DNA of 64,000 nt, from NCBI RefSeq assembly GCF_028687635.1, contig NZ_JAQTZS010000006.1, positions 62,001 through 126,000 of the forward strand, in the 5' to 3' direction. Below are positions 32,103 through 41,743 of this stretch, piece after piece. Position 1 is the first letter of the stretch. The number at the start of each line of letters is the position of its first letter. Source of the stretch: Malikia sp. GTDB taxonomy: Bacteria > Pseudomonadota > Gammaproteobacteria > Burkholderiales > Burkholderiaceae_C. The position numbers were made by a program, and so were the translations under genes. The notes under the pieces were generated by a model. It was not told the origin of the DNA. It saw only the letters and a program-made list of their open reading frames with translations, and did not search any database.

Positions 32103-34462
32103 GCCTTGCCCCCCACGAAGCTCACCAATGCTTTCAGCAGGCCATCGGTTTCAGCCTCCAGCGCCAGGATTTCCGCCGTGACTTCTTCCAGGCTGCGCAG
32201 CGGCTTGTGCTGATAGAAATACTTGTTGAAGCTGATCTCGTAGCCGATCACGGTCTTGTCGATCGCGATCCAGGCCTCATCCACATGCGGGCGCACTTCG
32301 CGCATGAAGTAGTCGTGGATCACGCTGGAAGCGGACAGGTTTCTGTCCAGTGCCAGCGGCACGTTCTCGGTATCGCGCAGTTCGCTGTCCGGCTCGTACT
32401 CGATGTATTCGCCGGTCGGCGTGGCCACATAGCCATGGTCACCGAGCTTGTCGCGGGTGGTGCTCAGCTGTGCCAGCAACTCGCCCAGCTTGGCGCCGTT
32501 GAGCTTGTGGACCTTCTTGATGACCTTCTCGGCCCGCTCGTCGCGCCAGCTGACGGCGTTCAGGATCTGCTTGCGCTGCGGCGCTGTCAGCTTGAGCTTG
32601 AGAGCCTTGAGCGCGTCATCGACGATGGACTCGAAGCGGTTGAAGTCGAGGTATTCCCCGCTGCCGATCTTCCCCGCCAGTTGCTGTGCGGCCTGCATCA
32701 GGTCGCGCTGCTCGCGCCAGGTCGACTCGGACAGCAGTTCCTTGCGGTTCTTGGGCGAAAGGGTGATCTCTTCGCGCTCCAGGTGGGCTTCGATGGCCTC
32801 GGCGTGCAACTTCAGGTCGGTGTAGACCTCGTCGCCGTACTTGCCGTACACCCACTTCATGCTGTCCTGCAGGCCCGGCGTGAAGCGCAGCGTGGCGATG
32901 CGCTCGGGGCTGAACTGGGCTGCCAGTCGCAGCGGACGCTCCACCGTGACCTTGTAGTAGCCGAAGTCGCGGTTGTGGAAGACCTTGGAAATGCCGGCGT
33001 TCGGCATCTCCAGGTAGAGCTGGGTGATCTGTTGCAGGTGCTCGGCGCTGAACTCGCAGTTCTTCTCGCCCAGGTTCTTGCGCAGCTTCTGGTACAGGTT
33101 GCTGGCGTCTATCAGCTGCACCTTGCCCCGTCGTGGCTCGGCCTTGTTGTTGGACAGGACCCAGACATAGGTCGTGATGCCGGTGTTGTAGAACAGGTTG
33201 TTCGGCAGCTGGATGATGGCTTCCAGGCAATCGTTCTCGATGATGTAGCGGCGGATGTTGCTTTCGCCGCTGCCCGCATCCCCGGTGAACAGAGCCGAGC
33301 CGTTATGGACCGAAGCGATGCGCGAGCCCGTGAAGCGACCGTTCGGGCTGTCGCTGCGGCGCTTCATCTTGTTGATCATCTCCATCATGAACAGGAGCTG
33401 ACCATCCGACGAGCGCGGAATCGCCGGGTAGAAGTCGTGGTCCTCTTCGGTGAATTCCGTCAGGTTGACCTGGAAGCGGTGGTCGATCACGTCCTTGCCA
33501 TCGACGATGCTCTTCTGGTCGCTCTTCCAGCTCTTGCCGTAGGGCGGATTGCTCAGCATGAAGTCGAAGCGCGTGCCCGAGAAGTCGTCGGTCGCCAGCG
33601 TGGAGCCGAACTTGATGTTCTCCGGGTCGTTGCCCTTGATCATCATGTCGGACTTGCAGATGGCATAGGTCTCGGGGTTCACCTCCTTGCCGTAGAGGTA
33701 GACGCCCACCTTGGCCTTGATCTCGCCCTCGGGGTCAATGATGAAGTCCTGAGCCTCGGTCAGCATGCCGCCACTGCCGCAGGCCGGGTCGTAGATGGTC
33801 AGCGGGTTGGGCAGCTGATCCTTGACCGGAATGAAGACCAGATTGGTCATGAGCTGGATCACCTCACGCGGCGTGAAGTGTTCGCCGGCCTCCTCGTTGT
33901 TCTCTTCGTTGAACTTGCGGATCAGTTCCTCGAAGACGTAGCCCATGCCCAGGTTGGACAGCCCCGGCTGGGGGCGCCCGTCCGGGCCTTTGCGGTCGTG
34001 GGGGCTGAGGTTGATCTCGTCGGAGACGAACTTCTCGATCACGTCGTGCAGCACGTTCGACTGCGCCATCTTGCGGATCTGGTTGCGCAGGTCGAACTTC
34101 TCGACGATCTCCTTCACGTTGTCCGAGAAGCCGTCGAGGTAGTTCTTCAGGTTGGCTTCCAGTTGCGAGGGGTTGCCCAGCAGCGACTTGAGCGTGAAGC
34201 GGGAGGTGTTGTAGAACACGTAGCCCGATGCCTCGCGCAGGCCGTGCGGATCGAGGTCGGCCATCTCCGCGTCCTCGCGCTGGAAGCGGACCTCTTCGAG
34301 CACCGCTTCCTTGCCGGGCTCCAGCAGGCAGTCCAGGCGGCGCAGGACGAACATTGGCAGGATGACATCGCGGTACTTGCCGCGCACGAAGACATCCCGG
34401 AGGCAGTCGTCGGCGATTGACCAGATGAAGCTGACGATCTTGTTGTGTACTGAGTGATCCAT
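32096..34462 (-). CDS. hsdM: Type I DNA methyltransferase subunit HsdM (long form)
   Basis: A 788-residue N6-adenine methyltransferase. The SAM motif is YDPACGSGGML and the catalytic motif NPPYGKSW; the N-terminal HsdM helical domain (FIWSIADDCLRDVF) is present. It is longer than the common about 500-residue HsdM because of an extra C-terminal region of about 250 residues with helical, coiled-coil-like sequence. The start is MDHSVHNK; ATGs 14-15 codons upstream are also in frame. First gene of the hsdM-ptuA-ptuB-hsdS-hsdR operon. Confidence 0.94.
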   Translation of the reverse strand: MDHSVHNKIVSFIWSIADDCLRDVFVRGKYRDVILPMFVLRRLDCLLEPGKEAVLEEVRFQREDAEMADLDPHGLREASGYVFYNTSRFTLKSLLGNPSQLEANLKNYLDGFSDNVKEIVEKFDLRNQIRKMAQSNVLHDVIEKFVSDEINLSPHDRKGPDGRPQPGLSNLGMGYVFEELIRKFNEENNEEAGEHFTPREVIQLMTNLVFIPVKDQLPNPLTIYDPACGSGGMLTEAQDFIIDPEGEIKAKVGVYLYGKEVNPETYAICKSDMMIKGNDPENIKFGSTLATDDFSGTRFDFMLSNPPYGKSWKSDQKSIVDGKDVIDHRFQVNLTEFTEEDHDFYPAIPRSSDGQLLFMMEMINKMKRRSDSPNGRFTGSRIASVHNGSALFTGDAGSGESNIRRYIIENDCLEAIIQLPNNLFYNTGITTYVWVLSNNKAEPRRGKVQLIDASNLYQKLRKNLGEKNCEFSAEHLQQITQLYLEMPNAGISKVFHNRDFGYYKVTVERPLRLAAQFSPERIATLRFTPGLQDSMKWVYGKYGDEVYTDLKLHAEAIEAHLEREEITLSPKNRKELLSESTWREQRDLMQAAQQLAGKIGSGEYLDFNRFESIVDDALKALKLKLTAPQRKQILNAVSWRDERAEKVIKKVHKLNGAKLGELLAQLSTTRDKLGDHGYVATPTGEYIEYEPDSELRDTENVPLALDRNLSASSVIHDYFMREVRPHVDEAWIAIDKTVIGYEISFNKYFYQHKPLRSLEEVTAEILALEAETDGLLKALVSFVGGKAC

Positions 34463-34791
34463 GGGTTTTCTGTTCTGCACTGGGCATGGGCCAGTGTCTT
34501 GCATCATCGATGCGATGGCGCCTTGCGCTTGGCAGGCGTCCGAACGGGCTTAGATTGGTTATCCTGCAAATATACTGCTTTTTGCGATGTTTTGACGACC
34601 GCAATATCAGCGCATCGAGGCGCTTTTCTCTTGCTGATTCTTGATCAATATCAAAGTTTGAATTGATAAAAAATACGGTCATCAGAAATACATAATTTTC
34701 GATTGTAATATTACTGCCGTAAAAACCAATTTCAAACAAGACCTGCATCCGAGCGTGAATGCGCCGGGTTCAGGTTATTTTTTTGCTTTCC
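34463..34791. other. AT-rich intergenic region between hsdM and the chemoreceptor gene
   Basis: About 330 bases, clearly AT-richer than the surrounding genome from about 34550 on. It holds the divergent promoters of the hsd operon and the chemoreceptor and one perfect FNR-type palindrome. No small gene or RNA was recognised. Confidence 0.6.
34641..34654. promoter_or_regulatory. Perfect FNR/ANR-type box
   Basis: TTGATCAATATCAA equals the FNR consensus TTGAT-N4-ATCAA with no mismatch. It lies 138 bases before the chemoreceptor ATG and 179 bases from hsdM. A weak -10 (TACGGT, 34674-34679) follows in the chemoreceptor direction; nothing similar is seen towards hsdM. Confidence 0.55.
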
Positions 34792-36354
34792 ATGTCGGCT
34801 ATTAAATTCACGAATTTTCGAGTGGGCACGCGACTGGGCATGGCTTTTGGCGGCATCCTGCTGCTGATGGTCATGTTGTCACTGATAGCCGTCTACGGGT
34901 TGCTGACCCTGCAGGCGGAACTCGACCAGGTGGTTCACGACAACAACGTCAGGATGGAGCACACCAACACCATGATCAACGGCATCAATGGTGTCAGGGT
35001 CAGCCTGCGCAACGCGGTGCTCATCACCGACGAAAAAGGCATGCGCGAGCAGCAGGCCAAGCTCAACCAGGCGCGCGAAGTCTATGAGCAGGCTCGCCGC
35101 GCGCTGATGGCGATGCCAGCCAGCGAGCATGGCCAGGTCTTGCGCGACCAGATCGACGCCGCCGCCGCCGCCGCGCGATCGCTGAACAACCAGGTGCTGG
35201 AGCTTGCCCTGACCCAGCGCGATCAGGAGGCGCTGGCCCTGCTGCGTGAGAAGGGCGCGCCCGCGACCGATGCCTGGCTCGGCCTGCTCGAGCAGCTGCT
35301 CGAGCTGCAGAAGCAGCGCAACGCGCAAGCCGATCAGGAGAGCCAGCAGGCCAGCCAGCGGGCGCTGGCCTGGCTGATCGGCGGCAACCTGTTTGGCATC
35401 GCGCTGACCGTGCTGCTGGGCGCGCTGGTGGCGCGCTCGATCACGGGCCAGCTCGGTGGCGAGCCCACGACCGCGAGCGAACTCGCGCGCTCGATCGCCA
35501 ACGGCGACCTCAGCGTCAAGGTCGAGCTGCGCCCGGGCGACAACAGCAGCATGCTGGCGCAGCTCCAGATCATGACCCAGAGCCTGGCGCAGGTCGTCAG
35601 CCAGGTACGCCTGAACGCCGAGGGCGTCGCCAGCGTCAGCAGCCAGATCGCGCAGGGCAACCTCGATCTGAGCCAGCGCACCGAGGAGCAGGCCAGCTCG
35701 CTGGAGCAAACCGCGGCCTCGATGGAGGAACTCGGCGGCGCCGCGCGCCAGAACGCCGACACCGTCAAGCAGGCCACTCAACTCGCGCTCAGCGCGTCCG
35801 ACGTGGCCACCCAGGGGGGTCGGGTGGTCGAGCAGGTCATCGGCACCATGAAGGGCATCAACGAGGCTTCGACCAGGATCGCCGACATCATCAACGTGAT
35901 CGACGGCATCGCGTTCCAGACCAACATCCTCGCGCTCAACGCGGCGGTCGAGGCCGCGCGCGCGGGTGAACAGGGCCGTGGCTTCGCGGTGGTCGCCAGC
36001 GAGGTGCGCAGCCTCGCGCAGCGCAGCGCCGAGGCGGCCAAGGAAATCAAGACCTTGATCACGACCAGCGTCGAGCGCGTCGAGCAGGGCAGCGTGCTGG
36101 TCGATCAGGCGGGCACCACGATGGCCGACGTGGTCACGGCGATCAAGCGCATGACCGACCTGATGGCCGAGGTCAACGTCGCGATCAACGAGCAAAGCGC
36201 CAGCGTGACCCAGGTCAGCGACGCCGTGACCGAGATGGACCAGGTGACGCAGCAGAACGCTGCCCTGGTCGAGCAAAGCTCGGCCGCGGCGCAGAGCCTC
36301 AAGGACCAGTCGCGGCAGATGGTCCAGGCCGTCTCGGTCTTCACGCTGTCCTGA
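34792..36354 (+). CDS. Methyl-accepting chemotaxis protein
   Basis: A 520-residue chemoreceptor. One membrane helix at about residues 14-38, a periplasmic four-helix-bundle-type domain (about 40-190), a second helix (about 200-225), HAMP, and the cytoplasmic signalling domain. The latter has the invariant hairpin [33 protein letters not shown] (given here only as the tip region, about 380-412). There is no C-terminal NWETF-type tether. Start at MSAIKFTNF. The ligand is not evident; the FNR box upstream suggests oxygen-related control. Confidence 0.93.
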   Translation: MSAIKFTNFRVGTRLGMAFGGILLLMVMLSLIAVYGLLTLQAELDQVVHDNNVRMEHTNTMINGINGVRVSLRNAVLITDEKGMREQQAKLNQAREVYEQARRALMAMPASEHGQVLRDQIDAAAAAARSLNNQVLELALTQRDQEALALLREKGAPATDAWLGLLEQLLELQKQRNAQADQESQQASQRALAWLIGGNLFGIALTVLLGALVARSITGQLGGEPTTASELARSIANGDLSVKVELRPGDNSSMLAQLQIMTQSLAQVVSQVRLNAEGVASVSSQIAQGNLDLSQRTEEQASSLEQTAASMEELGGAARQNADTVKQATQLALSASDVATQGGRVVEQVIGTMKGINEASTRIADIINVIDGIAFQTNILALNAAVEAARAGEQGRGFAVVASEVRSLAQRSAEAAKEIKTLITTSVERVEQGSVLVDQAGTTMADVVTAIKRMTDLMAEVNVAINEQSASVTQVSDAVTEMDQVTQQNAALVEQSSAAAQSLKDQSRQMVQAVSVFTLS

Positions 36355-36378
36355 AGCCGGCCGGGCCGGGCTTGGGTC

Positions 36379-37554
36379 TCAGAGCAGGGCGCCGCTCTTC
36401 TCGCCGCGCTCGTAGACCACATGGGCGCGGCCCACGATCAGCGGGTCGAGCTTGCCCACCGTCTCCAGGTCCTTGTTGCCGTAGTTGAGCTTGTGCAGCA
36501 CGTAGCGCAGCGCGTTGAGGCGGGCGCGCTTCTTGCAGTCGCTCTTGATCACGGTCCAGGGGGCATCGGCGGTGTCGGTCTCGAAGAACATCGCCTCCTT
36601 GGCGCGGGTGTAGTCGTCCCATTTGTCGAGGCTGGCGAGGTCGACCGGGCTGAGCTTCCACTGCTTGAGCGGATGCACCTCGCGCTCTTTGAAGCGGCGG
36701 CGCTGCTCGGCCTGGCTGACCGAGAACCAGAACTTGATCAGGTGCACGCCGCTGCGCACCAGGTGGCGCTCGAAATCGGGGACCTGGCGCATGAACTCCT
36801 GGTATTCGGCGTCCGAGCAGAAGCCCATCACGCGTTCGACGCCCGCGCGGTTGTACCAGCTGCGGTCGAACAGCACGATCTCGCCGGCGGTCGGCAGATG
36901 CTGGACATAGCGCTGGAAATACCACTGGCCGCGCTCGACCTCGCTCGGCTTCTCCAGCGCGACCACATGCGCGCCGCGCGGGTTCAGGTGCTCCATGAAG
37001 CGCTTGATCGCGCCGCCCTTGCCGGCAGCATCCCGGCCCTCGAACAGGATCACCACGCGCTGGCCGGTTTCCTTGACCCAGGCCTGCAGCTTGAGCAGTT
37101 CGACTTGCAGCTGGTATTTCTGCGTCTCGTAGCTCGAGCGCCGCATCAGGTGCTTGTAGGGGTAGCCGCCGTCGCGCCAGTCGCTGGAGAGCTCGTCGTC
37201 GGGGTGGCCCTTGACCGGCACCGGCTCTTCGAGCAGGGCCTGGCGCAGCACGGCCAGGTCGTCGGCCGAGGCGCCTTCCAGCGTGGCGCGCAGCGCGGCG
37301 GCGCGCTGCGGCGGGGCCAGTTCGCGATTGTCGAGCAGGCCCTGCACGGCGGCCAGTTGCTGGTCCTGTGCCGCCGCGGTCGCTTGCTGGGGCACATGGC
37401 GGGCTAGCGCGGTCGCTTCGAGCTTGGGAGCCGTATCGCCTTGCTTGACGGCGCGCGGCTTGGCCGGGGCCGCGGCGCGCTGGGTCTTGTCCGGGCCGGG
37501 GAGGTCGTTGGCGGAAAGGTCGTCCGGGAGCTTGGTGTTCAGGGTCTGGCTCAT
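36379..37554 (-). CDS. ppk2: Polyphosphate kinase 2 family protein (first copy)
   Basis: A 391-residue PPK2 that moves phosphate between polyphosphate and nucleotides. Walker A region FEGRDAAGKGGAIKRF and the lid/Walker B region LFDRSWYNRAGVERVMGF are intact. About 115 residues of Ala/Pro/Lys-rich sequence precede the kinase core and are absent from the second copy at 50146. Convergent with the chemoreceptor gene, 24 bases away. Direction of the reaction (nucleotide or polyP synthesis) cannot be set from sequence alone. Confidence 0.92.
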   Translation of the reverse strand: MSQTLNTKLPDDLSANDLPGPDKTQRAAAPAKPRAVKQGDTAPKLEATALARHVPQQATAAAQDQQLAAVQGLLDNRELAPPQRAAALRATLEGASADDLAVLRQALLEEPVPVKGHPDDELSSDWRDGGYPYKHLMRRSSYETQKYQLQVELLKLQAWVKETGQRVVILFEGRDAAGKGGAIKRFMEHLNPRGAHVVALEKPSEVERGQWYFQRYVQHLPTAGEIVLFDRSWYNRAGVERVMGFCSDAEYQEFMRQVPDFERHLVRSGVHLIKFWFSVSQAEQRRRFKEREVHPLKQWKLSPVDLASLDKWDDYTRAKEAMFFETDTADAPWTVIKSDCKKRARLNALRYVLHKLNYGNKDLETVGKLDPLIVGRAHVVYERGEKSGALL

Positions 37555-37663
37555 GTAAAAAATTTCAAAATTGATGAAAAAATTTTGCCACGTTTTTATG
37601 ATTGCATCGCATGTCCGACCAAACCATTTCGATGGCCGGCCCGAAACAGTTTAGCCGCCATGA

Positions 37664-38719
37664 TCAGGCGCGGCCGTCCTTGAGCGCGTGCGCGGCTTCG
37701 GTCACCAACCCCGGCCCGCTGTAGATCAGTCCACTGTAGATCTGCACCACATCGGCGCCGGCCGCGATCTTGGACAGCGCGTCGGCGCCGCTCATGATGC
37801 CGCCGACGCCGATGATGGGGTAATCCTTGCCCAGCCGCGCGCGCAGCTGGCGGATCACGGCGTTGCTGGCTTCGAGCACCGGCGCGCCCGACAGGCCGCC
37901 GGCTTCCTCGGCGTGTTCCAGGCCCTTGACCGCTTCGCGGCTCAGCGTGGTGTTGGTCGCGATCACGCCGTCCATGCCGTGGCGTTTCAGGGTGTCGGCG
38001 ATCACGGCGACCTGGGCCTCGTCGAGGTCGGGCGCGATCTTGACGAACATCGGCTTGTAGGCGCCCAGCTGGTCCGCCAGCTCGGCGCGCTTGGCCGCCA
38101 GCGCGCCGAGCAGCTGGTCGAGCGCCTCGTCGCTCTGCAGCGCGCGCAGGTTCTTGGTGTTGGGGCTGGAGATGTTGACCGCCACGTAGTCGGCGTGCGG
38201 GTAGACGCCTTCCAGGCAGACAAGATAGTCATCGGTCGCGCGCTCGATCGGCGTGGCGGCGTTCTTGCCGATGTTGAGTCCCAGCAGCATGCCGCCCGGC
38301 TTCGGATTCTGGCGCAGCCGGGAGCGCTTGACGTTGGCGATGAAGGCGTCGAGCCCCTCGTTGTTGAAGCCCAGGCGGTTGATCAGCGCGTTCTTCTCGG
38401 GCAGGCGGAACATGCGTGGCTTGGGGTTGCCGGGCTGGCCCTTCGGGGTCACGGTGCCGACCTCGACGAAGCCGAAGCCCAGGGCGCCCCAGGCGTCGAT
38501 GCAGCGCGCGTTCTTGTCCAGCCCGGCGGCCAGGCCGACGCGGTTGGGGAACCGCAGGCCGGCGAGCGTGACCGGGTCGTCGATGCGCGGCTGAGCGGCC
38601 AGGCACATCAGCGGCGAGTGCTGGAGCTTTTCGAGCTTGTCGATCGTGAGCTCGTGCGCGACCTCCGGGTCCATGGCGAACAGCAAGGGGCGGGCGAGCG
38701 AGTAGGGCAGCATTGACAT
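37664..38719 (-). CDS. pyrD: Dihydroorotate dehydrogenase (quinone), class 2
   Basis: A 351-residue FMN enzyme of pyrimidine synthesis, bound to the inner membrane by its N-terminal helices. Signatures: [32 protein letters not shown] (with the class 2 catalytic Ser) and the FMN site [10 protein letters not shown]. Length is normal. Divergent from rpiA with a 67-base gap. Confidence 0.95.
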   Translation of the reverse strand: MSMLPYSLARPLLFAMDPEVAHELTIDKLEKLQHSPLMCLAAQPRIDDPVTLAGLRFPNRVGLAAGLDKNARCIDAWGALGFGFVEVGTVTPKGQPGNPKPRMFRLPEKNALINRLGFNNEGLDAFIANVKRSRLRQNPKPGGMLLGLNIGKNAATPIERATDDYLVCLEGVYPHADYVAVNISSPNTKNLRALQSDEALDQLLGALAAKRAELADQLGAYKPMFVKIAPDLDEAQVAVIADTLKRHGMDGVIATNTTLSREAVKGLEHAEEAGGLSGAPVLEASNAVIRQLRARLGKDYPIIGVGGIMSGADALSKIAAGADVVQIYSGLIYSGPGLVTEAAHALKDGRA

Positions 38720-38786
38720 TGGATAATCTCGGATCTAGGCGGGCCGGATTCGGCCCCATCCGTCAATTCTCCCAGATTGCTTCCCC

Positions 38787-39473
38787 ATGACCAATCCTTC
38801 CCTGACCCAAGACGAACTCAAGACCCTGGTTGGCCAGGCCGCGCTGCGCTACGTCCGGCCCGGCGAGATCGTCGGCGTCGGCACCGGCTCGACCGTCAAC
38901 AAGTTCATCGCCGCGCTGGCGTCCATGAAGGACCAGATCAAGGGCGCGGTCTCCAGTTCCGAGGCCTCGACCGAGCGGCTCAAGGCGATTGGCATCCCGG
39001 TGTTCGACTGCAACGAGGTCGACGAGCTGTCGGTCTATGTCGATGGCGCCGACGAGATCGATGCCAGCGGCTTCATGGTCAAGGGCGGCGGCGCCGCGCT
39101 GACGCGCGAAAAGATCGTCGCGGCCCAGTCCCGGCTGTTCGTCTGCATCGCCGACGAGTCCAAGCTGGTCAAGCGCCTGGGCGCCTTTCCGCTGCCAGTC
39201 GAGGTGATCCCGATGGCGGCGCGGCGCATCGCGCGCCAGTTCGAGGCGCTGGGTGGCCGCGCGACGCTGCGACTGAAGGATGGCGCGCCGCTGGTGACCG
39301 ACAACGGCCAGCAGATCCTCGATGTGACCGGCCTGCGGATCGACGATCCGATGGCCTTCGAGGACATGGTCAACAACTGGCCCGGTGTCGTGACCGTCGG
39401 CTTGTTCGCCTTCCAGAAGGCTGGCGTCTGCCTGCTCGGCACGCACGACGGCGTCAGGACGCTGGAATACTGA
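38787..39473 (+). CDS. rpiA: Ribose-5-phosphate isomerase A
   Basis: A 228-residue RpiA that interconverts ribose 5-phosphate and ribulose 5-phosphate. Motifs seen: [19 protein letters not shown] (catalytic acid) and [13 protein letters not shown]. The rhombosortase gene follows closely, perhaps co-transcribed. Confidence 0.96.
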   Translation: MTNPSLTQDELKTLVGQAALRYVRPGEIVGVGTGSTVNKFIAALASMKDQIKGAVSSSEASTERLKAIGIPVFDCNEVDELSVYVDGADEIDASGFMVKGGGAALTREKIVAAQSRLFVCIADESKLVKRLGAFPLPVEVIPMAARRIARQFEALGGRATLRLKDGAPLVTDNGQQILDVTGLRIDDPMAFEDMVNNWPGVVTVGLFAFQKAGVCLLGTHDGVRTLEY

Positions 39474-39493
39474 TCCGGTTGCGGGCGGCATCG

Positions 39494-40087
39494 GTGCGTC
39501 AGCGCCTGCGCGCCATGGTGCCATTGGCGGCGGCGTTGCTGCTGCTGGCGCTGCAGCTCTGGCCCGGTGGCGCTGCCGCGCTGCGCTTCGAGCGCACGCG
39601 CTTCGTGCAAGGGGCCTGGTGGGAGCCGGTCAGCTCGCAGTTCGTGCATCTGAACCTGTCGCACGCGCTGGCCAATGCCGCCGCGCTGCTGCTGATCGCC
39701 TGGCTGCTGCGCTCGCTGCTGGGCAGCGCGAGGCAGTCGGGCCTGCTGGCGGGTGCCCTGGCTGGCGTCGCGCTGCGGCTCGTCATCGATGTCGACTGCG
39801 CCTACTACGCTGGCTTCTCGGGGGCGCTGCACGGCTGGCTGGGCGGCGCGCTGGCCGTCCTGCGCGAGCCGGCTGGCAGGTTCGCGCCCTGGCGCTGGGG
39901 CCTGCTCGGGCTGCTCTTGCTCAAGGTCGGACTCGAACTGGCTGGCCGGCTGCCGACGGCCTGGAATTTCCCGGTCTATTACCCCTCACACGCGGCCGGA
40001 CTGGCGGGCGGACTGTGCGCGGCCGGATTCATGCGGCTGGCAGGCCGCACGCGGGCCTCGCTTGAAGCGCACCAGCAACGCGGCTGA
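39494..40087 (+). CDS. rrtA: Rhombosortase (rhomboid-type GlyGly-CTERM protease)
   Basis: A roughly 197-residue integral membrane serine protease of the rhombosortase branch. The nucleophile motif is GFSGALHGWLGG (S followed by LHG, typical for the branch) and the second catalytic residue is His in YYPSHAAGLAGG. About six hydrophobic helices. Start is uncertain: GTG 39494 is used here; ATG 39515 or TTG 39479 are alternatives. Known rhombosortases cut C-terminal GlyGly-CTERM anchors. The neighbouring subtilase has such a tail, and the two genes overlap by 102 bases at their 3' ends. Confidence 0.83.
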   Translation: MRQRLRAMVPLAAALLLLALQLWPGGAAALRFERTRFVQGAWWEPVSSQFVHLNLSHALANAAALLLIAWLLRSLLGSARQSGLLAGALAGVALRLVIDVDCAYYAGFSGALHGWLGGALAVLREPAGRFAPWRWGLLGLLLLKVGLELAGRLPTAWNFPVYYPSHAAGLAGGLCAAGFMRLAGRTRASLEAHQQRG

Positions 40088-41695
40088 AAGCAGGGCCAGC
40101 AGCTCGGGCCAGCCTGCCGAGCCGCCGCCGCCGGAGCTGGGGTTTTCTGCCGGCAGCTCAGGCGCCGGGTGGGCTTGCAGCCAGTTCACCGCCGCCGCCG
40201 CATCCAGCATGCCGGCGCCACAGCGCCGCTCGCCCGCGCAGTAGCTGTTGTCTGGGTAGGCGCGCGCCGATTGCATCAGCGCGACCTGAACCTGGTCGGG
40301 GGTCCAGTTGGGCTGCTGGCCGAGCAGCAGCGCTGCCACTCCCGAGACATGGGCGGCCGCAATGCTGGTGCCGTTCACGAAATCGTAGCTGTTGGAAGTC
40401 GTGTAGAGCGAGTCGTTGTCGTTGGTCAGCCGCTTCACGCCCTGGCCGCCACCCGGCGCGCTGAGCGTGGCGTCGGGACTGGCGTTGGAGTAGGACGCCA
40501 GATCGCCGCGCCGGGTATGGGCCGTCACCGAGATCACGCCCCGGCAGTTGGCGGGCTGGCTCATCGCTGTCGTGACGAGCGGGCCCTCATGGTTGCCCGC
40601 CGCCGCGACCACCAACGCGCCTCGCTCGCGGGCCCGGTCGACGGCCTCCTGGAAGGCATTGCCGCAGCTGCCGTCGGCCCCCATGCTCAGGTTGATGACG
40701 CGTGCCCGGTTGGGGTTGATGGCTGGCGCATCGAAGCGCGACGGTACCGCGGGTACCGCCAGACCCACGGCCCAGAACACCCCGGCAATGACGTCCGAGA
40801 CATAGCCGCCGCACTTGCCGAACACCCGCACCGGCAATATCCGGGCCGCCGGTGCGATGCCCGCGATGCCCCGCCCGTCGTCGGCCATGGCCGCGATCGT
40901 GCCGGCCATCATCGTGCCGTGCCAGCTGCTGGCACTCACCGTGCAGCCCGCGAACACGGCCTGTTCAATGTCCTGTCCGCTGACCCAGTCGCCGGGGTCG
41001 CTCGGGTCGCTGTCCCATTGGCCGTTCTGGTCATTGGCGGTGTCGGGGTCGCTGACGAAATCGTGGCCCGGCAATATCCGGCCTGCCAGTTCGGCGTGGG
41101 GTCTGATCCCGGTGTCGAGCACGGCGACGACCACGCCCGGCCCGGACGCAATCGCTCCCCGTGCGAAATCCCAGGCGCCCGGCAGGTTGCTGGCGCCTTC
41201 CATTCCCGGGGCCGGTGGCTGCAGGTTCCACTGGCGCGTCCCGTAATACGCGTCATTGGGCACGAACTGGGGGTAGATGGGCTCGTCGATTTCGGCGTAT
41301 TCGACCCTGGGGTCCTGGTTCAGCTGCCGGACCAGCTGCTGCATCCCGGTCCGGGTCAGTCGGCGCTCGGTCGCGGCGACATGCAGATCGGCGCCGAGGG
41401 ACTTGTGCAGGGAAAAATGCACCGATCCCAGCGCTGACCCGTTGGGTGGCATGCGCTGGGCGAGGTCGCCGATCTCGAGTGCGGCGGTCCGGGTCTGGAT
41501 CGATGCCACGCCAGCACGGGCCGGCCTGAGCTTGACGATCAGGCGTTGGTGAAGGCGTGCATCCGGGGCTATGACCAGTCTGGCGCTGGCTGACTCGGGT
41601 GTGTGAACGGCTGCTTGAATGCTGGCCGGCGACAGCGCGCCGGCCAGGGCGGTCAGACCCCAGGCGATCAGCCCGGTCCTGGCGATTTGAATCAT
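39986..41695 (-). CDS. S8 family subtilisin-like serine protease with GlyGly-CTERM tail
   Basis: A 569-residue secreted protease. A Sec signal peptide spans about residues 1-28, then a propeptide (about 30-145), then the catalytic domain with D194 (VAVLDTGIRPH), H259 (SWHGTMMAGT), oxyanion N367 (AAAGN) and S444 (NGTSIAAAHVSG). The C-terminus carries SSGGGG (520-525), a hydrophobic helix (about 529-542) and basic RFKRG, the pattern of a GlyGly-CTERM sorting signal, plus a 24-residue extra tail. Start at MIQIARTG, preceded by GGAGG. Likely processed by the rhombosortase next door. Confidence 0.9.
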   Translation of the reverse strand: MIQIARTGLIAWGLTALAGALSPASIQAAVHTPESASARLVIAPDARLHQRLIVKLRPARAGVASIQTRTAALEIGDLAQRMPPNGSALGSVHFSLHKSLGADLHVAATERRLTRTGMQQLVRQLNQDPRVEYAEIDEPIYPQFVPNDAYYGTRQWNLQPPAPGMEGASNLPGAWDFARGAIASGPGVVVAVLDTGIRPHAELAGRILPGHDFVSDPDTANDQNGQWDSDPSDPGDWVSGQDIEQAVFAGCTVSASSWHGTMMAGTIAAMADDGRGIAGIAPAARILPVRVFGKCGGYVSDVIAGVFWAVGLAVPAVPSRFDAPAINPNRARVINLSMGADGSCGNAFQEAVDRARERGALVVAAAGNHEGPLVTTAMSQPANCRGVISVTAHTRRGDLASYSNASPDATLSAPGGGQGVKRLTNDNDSLYTTSNSYDFVNGTSIAAAHVSGVAALLLGQQPNWTPDQVQVALMQSARAYPDNSYCAGERRCGAGMLDAAAAVNWLQAHPAPELPAENPSSGGGGSAGWPELLALLSAALLVRFKRGPRAACQPHESGRAQSARQSGRV

Positions 41696-41743
41696 TCTGA
41701 GGCCCTCCATGCCGGAGAGCCTCCCAGCCCTCTGGCGAGGATG

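Noticed and set aside
32207-34420. 737-residue plus-strand open frame
   Set aside because: Antisense to hsdM with intact methyltransferase motifs; no domain of its own.
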